Assembly: GCF_000004195.4 (NCBI RefSeq)
Contig: NC_030677.2
Coordinates: 44,641,142-44,705,141, forward strand
Reading direction: 5' to 3'
Source of the DNA: Xenopus tropicalis
Lineage: Eukaryota; Chordata; Amphibia; Anura; Pipidae
DNA length: 64,000 bases
Shown here: positions 1 through 12,425 of the stretch, in pieces
Position numbering within the stretch: the first letter of the stretch is position 1
Layout of the letters: each line of letters begins with the position of its first letter
Made by a program: the position numbers and the translations under genes
The notes under the pieces: model-generated
Told to the model about the DNA's origin: nothing
The model's input: only the letters and a program-made list of their open reading frames with translations
The model's database searches: none

Positions 1-70
1 AGAAAGCTTCCCTGAACATTCTCCACTTGTTGCCAAGCTTAGGCTTTGCATAAACTTAACTCATAATGTA

Positions 71-367
71 AAGATGGCCGTACACCTAAACATTTGCTTG
101 TTTGGCAACCTTTTTTCCTGATATCCTGGCAATATCTGGTTAATCTTTGGACCAATGATCGAATCATAATAGCCATGAATGCAGGCTGATAATAGAGCAC
201 CACATCACCTTGTTTCCACCCCAACCTGCCCGACTGGTATCTGGCCAATTTTCAACCAGATATCAGGTGGTCAGGCCCATGAGCAGGTCCTATACATAGT
301 CCAATAAGCTACAGATTTGGCCTGGAGGGACCAAGTCAGCAGCTTTTATCTACCTGTGTATGGCCAA
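71..367. mobile_element. short inverted-repeat element
   Basis: Ends AGATGGCCGTACAC and its degenerate reverse complement GTGTATGGCCA. The same end motif recurs at 7169-7518 and 27572-27687. No coding capacity. Confidence 0.5.
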
Positions 368-761
368 AATATATGTTTGGTATTCATGTACTTAATATCA
401 TTTCTGAACAAATCTCTTATTATTTGCTTTACACAATCTTCTGTAAACTTTTGTCACCCAGACCTCTTACCACAAGGCTGTGATATTTAGAAATATATAT
501 TTGCTTATAGTTATATATGCAACAGTGGTAAGAGAAAGAGAAAAAAATATATATTTATATACATACACTAACTTTTTTTTTTTGCAATAAAACATTTTAC
601 ATAGCTTTATAATGATGCCCCTTTATTTTGTGGATCCTGTGCAATACTGTGAGAGGTGTGTTATGTTTAATAATACGTAAATGAACACCCTGAAGCTGGA
701 TTAATATGATACTGGGTTTCTCTGAAGACAACGTTAAACCATTCTGTTTAATATGTTTCAG
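368..761. other. intron sequence, no gene seen
   Basis: AT-rich, with short A and T runs near 540-580; otherwise nothing recognised. It lies before the first exon in the window. Confidence 0.5.
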
Positions 762-839
762 GGATGTGCTGCTTATGATGCTGACAAAATTCCTTGGCAG
801 GTTTATAAGTTCCAAGCAGTATCAGCAGCTTCTTTTGAG
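762..839 (+). CDS. efcab6: efcab6-like exon (first in window)
   Basis: Acceptor TTTCAG at 756-761, donor GTATGT at 840. The exon enters with one base completing a codon from an upstream exon and reads DVLLMMLTKFLGRFISSKQY onward, the first helix of a degenerate EF-hand. It ends with AG of a split Arg codon that the next exon completes. An upstream exon must exist outside the window. Confidence 0.7.
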
Positions 840-3800
840 GTATGTAATAACTAAAAGTAAAGTTGCATTTACAAACATGCAGTGTGCAGTGACATTTTTG
901 GATGCAAATCGCCATTTTTTTTACCCAAATACAATGGGAGTTTATGACAGATTTGGAGATAACTTTATAACGTATGCTATGTAGTGTCAAAACAACACTA
1001 ACATATGATTCTTTGGCACAAGTCTGTTGCAACTGTTGACACAACTGCTGTGGGATTGCTGCCAAGTTCAGGGTTGTGGTTGTGCCAGGGTTCCCTAGCA
1101 TCAATAGGCACACTATTTATCAAAGTAGACCAAGCGCATGCATTGGCTCTTAATGAATGACGCCAATATGGGAAACATTTTAGTGCAACCATGCACTAAC
1201 ATTTTTAGTCCATTTTAGTGCAACCGTGGTTGCCACTAGATTCATAGATGAAGTTGTAGTGCCACAAATATATCTTTAAAGGCTGAAAACAGACATCATA
1301 CAACTGCCATAAAAATCATAAGGTCCTATTTCTCTTTTATCAGGGCCATTTCACAGGACTGTATAATTATTAAATGGGCAATATACACCTTCATTTAACA
1401 TGAGTCCAACACATAGTGCTACCTTCTGACTGACTGCAGTCCTTGCAGCTGCTATTATATATATATATCTATCTATCCAAGAGATACTATGAGAATTAAA
1501 CCCCAAATCCAGTTAAACACTGAACCACTCCTTTTTCTCACTGTCCTTGTACATGCACAGTTCAGGAACATGATCATCATGGTACCTCAACAAAAGAAAT
1601 ATGCTGATTTTGCATAGTAAACACATAAACTGAAATTTAAAAACCCATTTTGAAGACTCTGTATAGAGGTGGCTGATGGAGATCATACTGCTTTCAATTT
1701 ATCTGTGTCCCTCTCTTGCTTACTTACAACAGGCTAAATCTCCAAGAAAAGACAATTATAAAATTTGAAGAGCTGTATGCTGCTGTGAGAGACCCTGTGC
1801 CTTCAGGGCGCCCAACCTGGCTGGATCCTATCAACAGGAAAGCAGAAGAAAAGACCTTGATGACTGCATCACAGGTGCATGTTCTGCTAAAAGACAAGAC
1901 AAAACAAAGGTAAGGCAAGGTACTTTCATGAATGCATTAGCATACACTAAAATGTAATTCTTAAGTGAAAACAAATGCTTGCTGTTTATTTAATATAGGT
2001 TTCTGGATCTTGCTGATTTAATATCAGAGAAGAGTGAGGATGGAGATGTTAGAATTTTACCTCCTGAGTTCAGACACATGTTGGAGCAGCTTGGCTTTTA
2101 CTTGGAGGATGAGGAGTTTGAGAAACTGTGGAAAAGGTAATGTAGACTAAGCAGAGGAGTAATATGTATATTTATTTTATGCAAACCATAGATTATGCTC
2201 ACTAATTCCGAATCCAGTTCAGATTAAATGAGCTCATTAAGTTAAATCAGTATGGTCATATGCCAGCAGCAGCTCACTACCAGTATTAATCACAAAGGCC
2301 ACATTAACATTGTAATCAATGTTTTTGACTCACTTCTAGTAATCTTTGTGTAGTCATTTTCTGATGGGGCTTCATCTCAAAATGCATTGCTGTAAACATC
2401 CTGACAACTTTTACCTTACTTTGAAGCACCCATAGGCACAACAACCTATGTTCCCATAGGTTGTTGTGCCTACAGTCTTTCAAGATTTGTTTTGTTTTGT
2501 TTTTGTTTATAAGATCTAGACACCTTATAATAAAGATATTGCCTTTAATTCTTAACATAATATTTCTTTCCTACTAGAAAAACAAACTTATTCAGCAAGT
2601 AATCTTGAACAATAATTTGTTTACCCGCACCTCCCACACTCCCTGTGACTGAAGCCGTGAGGAAAAGCTTTGCAGTTATTAATATTAAGAGTTAAGTTTT
2701 CATACAAGTATTGGATTCTTTAGCCCATTTTGTTGGAGGCAATGGTGCACTACAGCATGGAGTCTTTTTTGTGACCATATAAATTGTGGCCTTAATATTG
2801 TACTAGTTATTTTTCACTCCTTTTGCACATTGTCAACCGGTTTGATTCAGACACACAAGTGTTGGAGGTGCAGCCGAACAGATTACTGTTCAAGATTACT
2901 TGCTGCATGAGTTTGTTTTTCCAGCAGGAAAGAAATATTATGGTAATGATTAATTTAATATAATAAAAGTTAAGTTTTAATACAAGTATTGGATCCTTTA
3001 GCCCTTTTTGTTTGTGCCAATGGTGCACTACAGCATAGTGGTTTTTTTTTACAATATTAATTGCTGTCTTAATATTGTACTAATTATGCAGGAATTACCT
3101 AACTTATAGCAGAAGGAATTGTCTGTTGTGTTGAGGAAGCCTTAAAAGCAAATGAAAGCCTACCCAGGCATTATACTCACTTGTCTCATTGTGGCAGGTA
3201 TGATGTGGATGGAACAGGAGTACTTAAAGGGGATTTACTCCTGAAGAAACTAAGAAATGGTATGTGCAATCATTCTTCAAAGAATACTCCAATTAAGTGT
3301 AAGAAAGAAAAAAAAAAACACTTTAGGCAGCCCCTCCACCCATTGTTCATCCAGACTCCATTTCAAAATGGCAATTTTTCTATAAGGGAATTTTTTTATG
3401 TCCCAGTACATGGGTAGATAAGCCGAGACTTCAGGATCACCATCTAATTATTACATGCAATACACATTTTATATAAAAGCCCTGGGAATGAAATGTGTTG
3501 ATGCTTATATATTAATGATACCTTACTTATTTCTAATCAGGGCAATCTAGAGAAATGTCCAAGGCAGAATGGGAAAGGAAAGCCTCGCTCAGCATTGAGA
3601 AATGGCTGAAAGATAAATTCAGGGAAGGCTTCCGGAGCATGAAAGAAGAATTTGAAAAGCATGATCCACAAGGAACTGGCAAGGTGTGCCAACATTACCT
3701 GGAAACTAATGAACCACTAACAACAGAAAATGAGAATGGCCCAAATGCTTTTACACTGATTGTTCACAAAGGGAGCCTATTTACTAACAGTTTTTGTCAT

Positions 3801-6800
3801 CTTGCTTGCATTGAGAGTGCAATTAAAACCATTCTTGCATTACAACACTGCTGTTATGACCTAGACTAGTGCTGTCCCTTTACTCATATACAGTAAATTA
3901 ATATATTATGTATTCATTCATTTTCAGGTTAAAAAAAAAGATTTTCTCTCAGTTTTGGAGACATTTGAATTAACACTTAAAGATGAACATTTCAACCTTT
4001 TCTTAGCAAGATGTGGCCTAGAGAATATACCTTCTGGCATTAGCTATGTGGACTTCTTAAGAAATTTTCAAGACCGTTCTGAAAAAGGCATCACACACAA
4101 GATACTATCTGACCCTTACCACAGGTAAAGACTACTGGCTCCAGCCAACAACTTGGTGTCATTGAGCCTAGCAAGCTTGATGTAGGTTAGTGCTACACCA
4201 TAACTTGTGAATTCTAGCAATGGAAAATCAGGGATATCCAAACTGTGGCCCACCATCTGGGAGCTACAGTGTAAAAGCTGCTTGAGGGTCACAGGTTGGG
4301 CTTCTCTAGCATAAATACTCAGAATATTTAATAGTTGCTACATCAGAATCAGAATAGTATTTATTTTGATATTTTATGGCCAAGAAGACTGCTCTCTTTA
4401 ATGCCATATGTATTTAAAGGCAAAAAGTTTGGCCAGGAGCAGTAAAGCAATAAGGTGTTTGCTTTTAAACATATGACCAGTAAAAGCTACCTGCTGATGG
4501 GTTGCTACAGGTTATAAGAAGTGTAGCAAACTTTGCTCCGTAAATTATGTACCCGCATTAGATTTGTGACACAGGACTAATGCCTTCACTGCTCTACCAA
4601 AAAAAACTGTCCCTGGTATAGCTTAACTCCAGCTATGGCGCAGCATAGCATCCCATAATAGTACAAGTTCTGCTTTAAAGGGACACTTCAATTTAAGATT
4701 AGTGGGGTGGTTTTATCCTTTGCATTTCATTGCATGATCTAATTCTTCTTATATATTCTTTATACTGGAACATAAATAGGAGAGGGTCTGAATAAAATTT
4801 AGATAGAGAGAGGCTTGGACATAACATATGTTATGTGATTTAGTTAGCAAGTTTAACCTATTTGCCAGATCACAGACTCATGTGCAAGACTCAGAGTAAC
4901 TAATGACCCATAGATTTTCTAGAGACTCATAATAATTTTAACTGGCATATAGTCATTTAGCCCCATTTTCCTTGAGCGCAACTGGCATTGCATGTTATAT
5001 TTTTATTATCCACTAGGGGGCACCAAAGACAAAATATTATTTATGCATACATTGAATATAAAGCTGTAACTAGATTTCTGCCAAATGAAGGTAAGAAATA
5101 ACATCAGTGGTTTAACCAAAGTAAAGACAATATTTGGCATTCTGTCATTTCTGAACTACAGTCTCTGTCATTTTCCTTTAGCATATTGTGTTTTAACCTA
5201 TCACAGTTTATTTTTATAACAAAAATTGCCTAACGTTTAGTGATTTACTGAAGTACTTTTGATAGGTGGGTGACTAAAAAAAAAATTCCATTCTCTATGC
5301 AATGCAATCTAGTTTAAAAGTGAGTGATCTTAAGTAGCTGTTGCATACAGTAAATTGGTGGACATGATTAAAAAACACTGGCACAGTGCACATAGCATAC
5401 CACATAGCATCCCTCCACATTAAGCCATTACGACTACTGCTAGTTATTTTTAATAAACATTATTAGAATGCCAGAAATACCTACTGCTTACAACCAGTAG
5501 TAGAATGTTTCAAACTAAACTGACATATAACGTACAATGTTTTGTTTCCTTGCAGATTTCATAGGGGAGGTGGTATTAGTCCATTATCTACAATGACTGC
5601 AGTGGAAGCCAAATTAACTAACCTCTTTCAGGCAGATTTTTTGGCTTTGCTTGCAACATTCGAGTAAGTTTGACAGACAATATACAAAGCATATGACACA
5701 TATGTAACACCACTGGATCCACTATTTGCTCTTCTTTCCCTATATACAATATATGTTAGTGGCGTCCTTCCTTATAGTATATATGTTATATAGAATTTTC
5801 AGGTTATTTTTATAAGAGCCAGTGCCAGGCTATTTCTGGCATTCTGACCCTATATGTTTGGGCATCTAAAAACTGCTATGTGATTTTGTTGTTGGACCGT
5901 ATCACTGGAAACAAAGCATTGACAAATCTCCCCTTTTCAAACGATACTCCCAAACAATGTAGGTCTCTATAAAAATATAAAACAATCTCATGTAAAACCC
6001 TGCTTCATCTAAATAAACCATTTTTACAAAAATGCCCCATCAGCCAATTAATGGACAGATTTCTTCCTTTTGCTTCCACACTGCATCCTGTTACAGTTAG
6101 AGCTGCATTATTTCTGGTCATGTGAGGGAGCACACAGCCCATCACTAAATGGTGGATCAAGGGAAAGGATGTAAAAAGGAAATATTTACTAATATATATA
6201 TTGCAGTTTGGCGAGATTCTTTAATATGTCATTTAACATAATATAAACTATCTGTTGGTTGGGTATTCATTCTGGGGGTAAAGTTTTCCTTTAACAGTAA
6301 TTTAGTATTTTAACCCCTACAATCAATGTCCTACCCTTTACAAGCCAGTATATGAGCCCGTTTTCTGTTCAGCTCATGGGTGACTTTTGATTGCAAATAT
6401 GTCATCTACCTTTCGATACTGCTATAAAGGTTAAAATCAAGCATTATAATATTTATAAAGTGTATTGAGTTGACAATACTGTTTATGTACAGTTTGTTTT
6501 TTATTTCTGTTTTTGTTTCATTTAGGAAAATCGATAAGTTCAACCGAAATGTTGTAAGTCAGCAAGAATTCCGAGCAGCTATTGAGAGCAGGTAGGTGGC
6601 AATAGCATATATACATATACACAGGTATAGATATAAACCCAATAGGGTCTATGGGAGATGGCCTTCCTGTAATTCAAATCTTTCTGGATAACTGGTTTCC
6701 AGATAAGAGATTCTATAGTTCCCTGCATACTGTCTGTAAGCTGTGTTAAAGGAAAACTGTCATGGGAAAACATGTGGGAAAACACATCAGTTAATAGAGC

Positions 6801-9800
6801 TTCTCCAGAAAAATCCTGCATTGAAATACATTTCTTAAAAGCGCAAACAGATTTTTTTATATTTAATTTTGAAATTCTACATGAGGCTAGCCATATTTTC
6901 CATTTACCAGGTGCCACAGTCAGGTGATCAGCAGCCGATCAGCAGAACAATGGGAAGGTAGCAAGATAGCAGCTCCCAGTAGGTATCAGAATAGCACTCA
7001 GTAGTAGGAAATCCAAGTCCGGCTCGGGACTCCTCCAGTTACATGGGAGTAGAAAATACATTTGTTTGGTTTAAGAATTTTTTTTTTAAATGGTAGAGTG
7101 AATTATTTGCTATGTAAACAGTGTAATTTAGAAATAAAAAGTATACCAAAAAATCATGACAGAATCCCTTAAAGGTGGCCATACACGCACCGATATTATC
7201 GTACGAAACCTCGTTTCGTACGATAATCGGTGCGTGTATGGCATGTTGGCGAGTCGACCGATATCGCAGGAAGCTGCTGATATCGGACGACTCGCCGATC
7301 GGACCGGTTTGAAAATTTTGATCGGGCGCCATAGAAGGCGCCTGACCAAAATTCTCCCTTCAGAGCTGAATCGGCAGAAGGAGGTAGAAATCCTATTGTT
7401 TCTACCTCCTTACCTGCCGATTCAGCCCTGAATGGTGTGTGGCGGATCTTACGATTTTTCGTGCGACCGATGGTCGTACGAAACATCGTCAGATCGCCAC
7501 GTGTATGGCCACCTTTAATGTTTTAGTCCCCAATCCTTCTGCCAGGATTTAAAATGATGCAGAAAGAGAAGAACTGTTTAGCATCTGGATTGGAGCAAAT
7601 AAAAATGGTATTTAGTCATACTTTTTAAAGGAACAGATTAGATTGATATATATTAGTATTAGTATATTAGGGGTTTCTGTGTTGTGTGGGGCTAATTGGT
7701 AGCAAATTAGGAAAATGTATACTGCTTATATTTTTAATGTTGTAACAACAGCGCTGCCTGCTGGTCAGTTTTTTTACTTTGATCTGTATGGTAGAATGTG
7801 TCAGAAGAAAGACATAGAGTTGTTCTGATGTTGATCTGCTCAGGAAAGATATGAGAAAAGTGATCTGAGGTTTTTGATGTATTTCCTATAAAGGCAAACA
7901 AGAGATTGTGTTTAACCCTTTCCCTGCCAACGACGTACGGTGTACATCGTTGCAGGGAAAGTCTTTATCTGCCAACGCCGTACGCCGTACGTCTTTTGGC
8001 AGATAAAGATTCTCTCTGCTGAAGCGGCATGCGCCAACGAGCCACGGGTGCTGTCATGTTGGCCCTGCGACGTGATCGTCGCAGGGGCCCCCCCCAAGCA
8101 GCAGGCGCGATCGCATCGCGTCTGCTGCTTGCACCTGCTTCCTGTCCCCCCCCAAAGAGCCGCCCACTCACCGGGACTACTGCAGGAGGGCCAGCCATGC
8201 GATCCGGATCTTCTGGACAGGTAAGTGTGTTTTTATTTATTGTATTTACACACTTACACTCATTTACACACATTTATATCTACATACAGCACATAATTTA
8301 GCACTTTATTTTGTTTATTTTTTTGTTTTTGTTTTTTTTTTCATTTTACACACTAATATATACTTATATACACTCATATACACACTTACACATTGTTACA
8401 CTACTTTTACATATGTACACACGTGTATACGCAAACTTTTTTGTTTTATTTATTTATTTTTCATGTTACTGCTTGTTTTTAGTTTATTTTCCTTGAAAAC
8501 TGTTTATTTTGACAGCGTGACTATTGGATCAGATATTCTGACCACTAATTACACTGTCGTGTGACTTATTTTGTTGTTTCGCTGATTTGCACAATTTTTG
8601 TGGTTTTATTGCATTTTTATCCATGTATTAGTATTCCTGATCTGTTTTTAGCGTAGCTTTGCCAGGTGTAACTTTGGTGTACAAAAATAACTTTACCTAT
8701 TTTGAATTCATCGGAATGTGTACTTTCCAAAAATATAAGGTTTTCTGGGGGTCTGTGTATAGTTAGGGGGGGTTACTGCACATAATACGCTGACAGGGGG
8801 CTCTGTGCAAAAGCTGAGTTGGCAGGTGAGAAATCCATATGCGCTATTTTCATTTTGGGGTCAGTACATACCACAGACTTTGGTATATCTATGCCTATTG
8901 GGCATGAAACTGTTCAGTAGACCTTAGGTGTTCCTATTTGGGGTGATTTGCCTTTGTACGCAAGAAATTGTGTGAGATAATTGCGGCAAACTTCAACATT
9001 TTTAGGCGATTTTCTGAAATATTGTAAAAATCGGCAAACTTAGGAAAGCTTTGCGGCTTGGTACTTTGGAGTAGAAAGACATGGGTACCCATTTTAGATT
9101 CGGGGGAAAGTGTTCTTTCCAAAAATATATGACTTTCTGGGGTGAGCGTACTTTTTTGTAGCATTATCCCACATAAAGGATGTAAATGTGTTGATTTTTT
9201 GAAATGACACATCATATGGGGGTATGTTCCCATTGGGGCCCTACATGCCACATGCTTAGGTAAACCTATACATATTGGGCATCAAACTGTTCAGTGGACC
9301 CCTGGCGTGTTTTATCTTGGTACCTAATGCTATGTGGGAAATAAGATGCTGCAAAGTGGAAGCTTTGAGGGGATTTTTGGAAATGTCATCAAAATTGCTA
9401 ATTTTAGAAATGCTTTGCGGCTTGTTACTTTGGAGTAGAAAGACATGGGTACCCATTTTAGATTCAGGGGAATGTGTACTTTCCAAAAATATATGACTTT
9501 CTGGGGTGAGCGTACTTTTTACTAACTTTATCCCACATATAATGATGTAAATGTGTTGATTTTGCAGGAGCTGAAATGACAGAAATGATAGATCATATGG
9601 GGGTATGTTCACATTGGGGCCCCTACATGCCACATACTTAGGTAAACCTATACATATTGGACATCAAACTGTTCAGTGGACCCCTGGCGTTCAAATTTAG
9701 GGTGTTTTATCTTGGTACCTAATACTATGTGGGAGAGAAGGTGCTGGAAACTGGAAGCTTTGAAGGGATTTTTGGAAATGTCATCAAAATTGCCAGCTTT

Positions 9801-12394
9801 AGGAAAGCTTTGCAGCTTGGTACTTTGGAGTAGATAGACATGGGTACCCATTTTGAATTCAGGGGAATGTGTACTTTCCAAAAATATATGACTTTCTGGG
9901 GTGAGCGTACTTTTTACTAGCTTGATCCCACATATAATGATGTAAATGTGTTGATTTTGCAGGAGCTGAAATGACAGAAATGATAGATCATATGGGGGTA
10001 TGTTCACATTGGGGCCCCTACATGCAACATACTTAGGTAAATCTATACATATTGGACATCAAACTGTTCAGTGGACCCCTGGCGTTCAAATTTAGGGTGT
10101 TTTATCTTGGTACCTAATACTATGTGGGAGAGAAGGTGCTGGAAACTGGAAGCTTTGAAGGGATTTTTGGAAATGTCATTAAAATTGTCAGCTTTAGGAA
10201 AGCTTTGCGGCTTGGTACTTTGGAGTAGATAGACATGGGTACCCATTTTAGATTCTGGGGGTTGTGTACTTTCCAAAAATATATGACTTTCTGGGGTGAG
10301 TGTACTTTTTACTAGCTTTACCCCACATATAATGATGTAAATGTGTTGATTTTGCAGGAGCTGAAATGACAGAAATGATAGATCATATGGGGGTATGTTC
10401 ACATTGGGGCCCCTACATGCCACATACTTAGGTAAACCTATACATATTGGGCATCAAACTGTTCAGTGGACCCCTGGCGTTCAAATTTAGGGTTCTTTCC
10501 AAAAATGTACAATTTTCTGGGATAAACCTTCTGTTAGTGGAAATTTTGCGCCTTGAAATCTAAAGTATGCAGCTTTCTGGAGCAGTGCTTTGGAAATTTG
10601 GTAATGTACTGCTGGGAGTTTTTGACCTATTCAAGTGACAAATCTCCATAAAACTATATATATTTGGTATTGGCACGTTCAGGAGACATGGGACTTTCCA
10701 AATCAGTTGTATATTTGTGCATAAAATAATTTTTGTTTCTAGTATGTGTGTTTATATTATGGAAAATTTGATTTTTTTTTGCATTTTTAGACCTTTAGAA
10801 GCCTATATCTTGTTACAGAATTGGAATTACACAAAAATTCTACCATATTTTGAAAGCTTAGGTTGTTCTGAAAAAAACGATATATTGTTTTCCTGGGTAA
10901 ACTAAAAGTCCCCCCGAGGAAAGGCCCCTAAAGTGAAACAGTGCAAAATGTTCAAAAACTGTCTGGCAATACAAGTTCCGCTTTGACCAAAACAGCTGGC
11001 AGTAAAAGGGTTAACATTGTCAAACTTTTTTTATACATTATAAAAAAATGTTTTTGTTTAAATGAGTAAGTCCGTTTTTGCTTCTGCTCCAGTATTTGCA
11101 CGCATGTTTCCCCAAACAGCGGCAAACCCCCGCAAATCTTGTAGTTATTCCAACAGATGATTGCTGGTTTTATGTTTGGTATCCTTGCTACGGTTTCTAT
11201 AAATCTGTACAACATTTACAACACTCCTTCTATTGATGTATGAAACCCCCATCATTCGGTATTTTGCATGGAATGGAACCAGGGCCGGAACTAGGGGTAG
11301 GCAGAAGAGGCAGCTGCCTAGGGCTCAACTATTGGGGGGCGTCAGGCAGGAGCCTTTCCTGCCTACCCCTAGTTGCCTAGGGTGCCCAGTCGGCTTGGCC
11401 CGCCCCTGAATGGAACTCCAGCTTGCTTCTACAGATCTGGCTGCACCACATTACCAGCAACCTATGATGCTGAGAGGCAGGGGTGTGGTTTTTAGGTTTA
11501 TCTTTTAATTGCAGTAGGTTTAACTAAGAAATAGTTGATAAATTCTCAAATTACATTATTAGCTTAAATAATGCAGATTGCTGCGTATGTGTGGGCACTG
11601 TGTAGGAAAAATATTGTTTCTATGTGTCTGTTTATTGGATATTCAATATTTTAAAAGCCTACCCTACCCACCTGATATTTTAGTCATGTTTCTTTACACC
11701 ATTGCTAATGAAACTAAAGGAGTGCTAATTCAGTTATAACTTGTTTCCGACTTTAAAAAGCAAAGTGCTTACTAAAGCAATAATCGAGGCTCATACTGTA
11801 TATATATATATATATCATGGTCTTAGATACAGTCCGAAACTTTGGCCTGTCCTGTAATGTATTTACTATAATAAAAGCTATTTTTTTTTAAACGATTCCC
11901 GGTGTGCACCAATATTCACTAGATTTTTTATTTTTAATGCTTAATTGGTAGCACCTGGGTCTTTTGACCATGCTTAGGAGTGCTGAATTTACGTATGTTG
12001 TTATATATATATATATATATAGCAATCATTGTGCTTTAGTTCATCAAATACCCATTCATTATGTATAAAAAAAAGTCTAGTTTACAGCTATATATTGTCC
12101 AGTAATACCATGCATCGTCCTTCTTTGTTTGTCAATGGAGCTTTCTCACAAAGTCAAGTCTGTAAGCAGAGGGTCTTTACAAGTCTCTGGGGACAGGGGA
12201 TATACTTTGGATCTCAGACTAAACCATTTTGGTGGTCTTCTTGTCTTGCCTAGGAGCAGGATTGGCAAGTGTACTTTCTGCTGATCATAGGATACCTAAA
12301 ATAATGAAAACTATATCATTTACTATTTGTTCTTTTGCAAATTGCACAGCGTTTCAAGTAATTCTGTCATTACATAATCCCCCCTATTTTCGTT

Positions 12395-12425
<31 letters not shown>

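Noticed and set aside
7156..7486. Open frames on both strands with Arg-rich peptides
   Set aside because: They fall in the CpG-rich palindromic MITE at 7169-7518.
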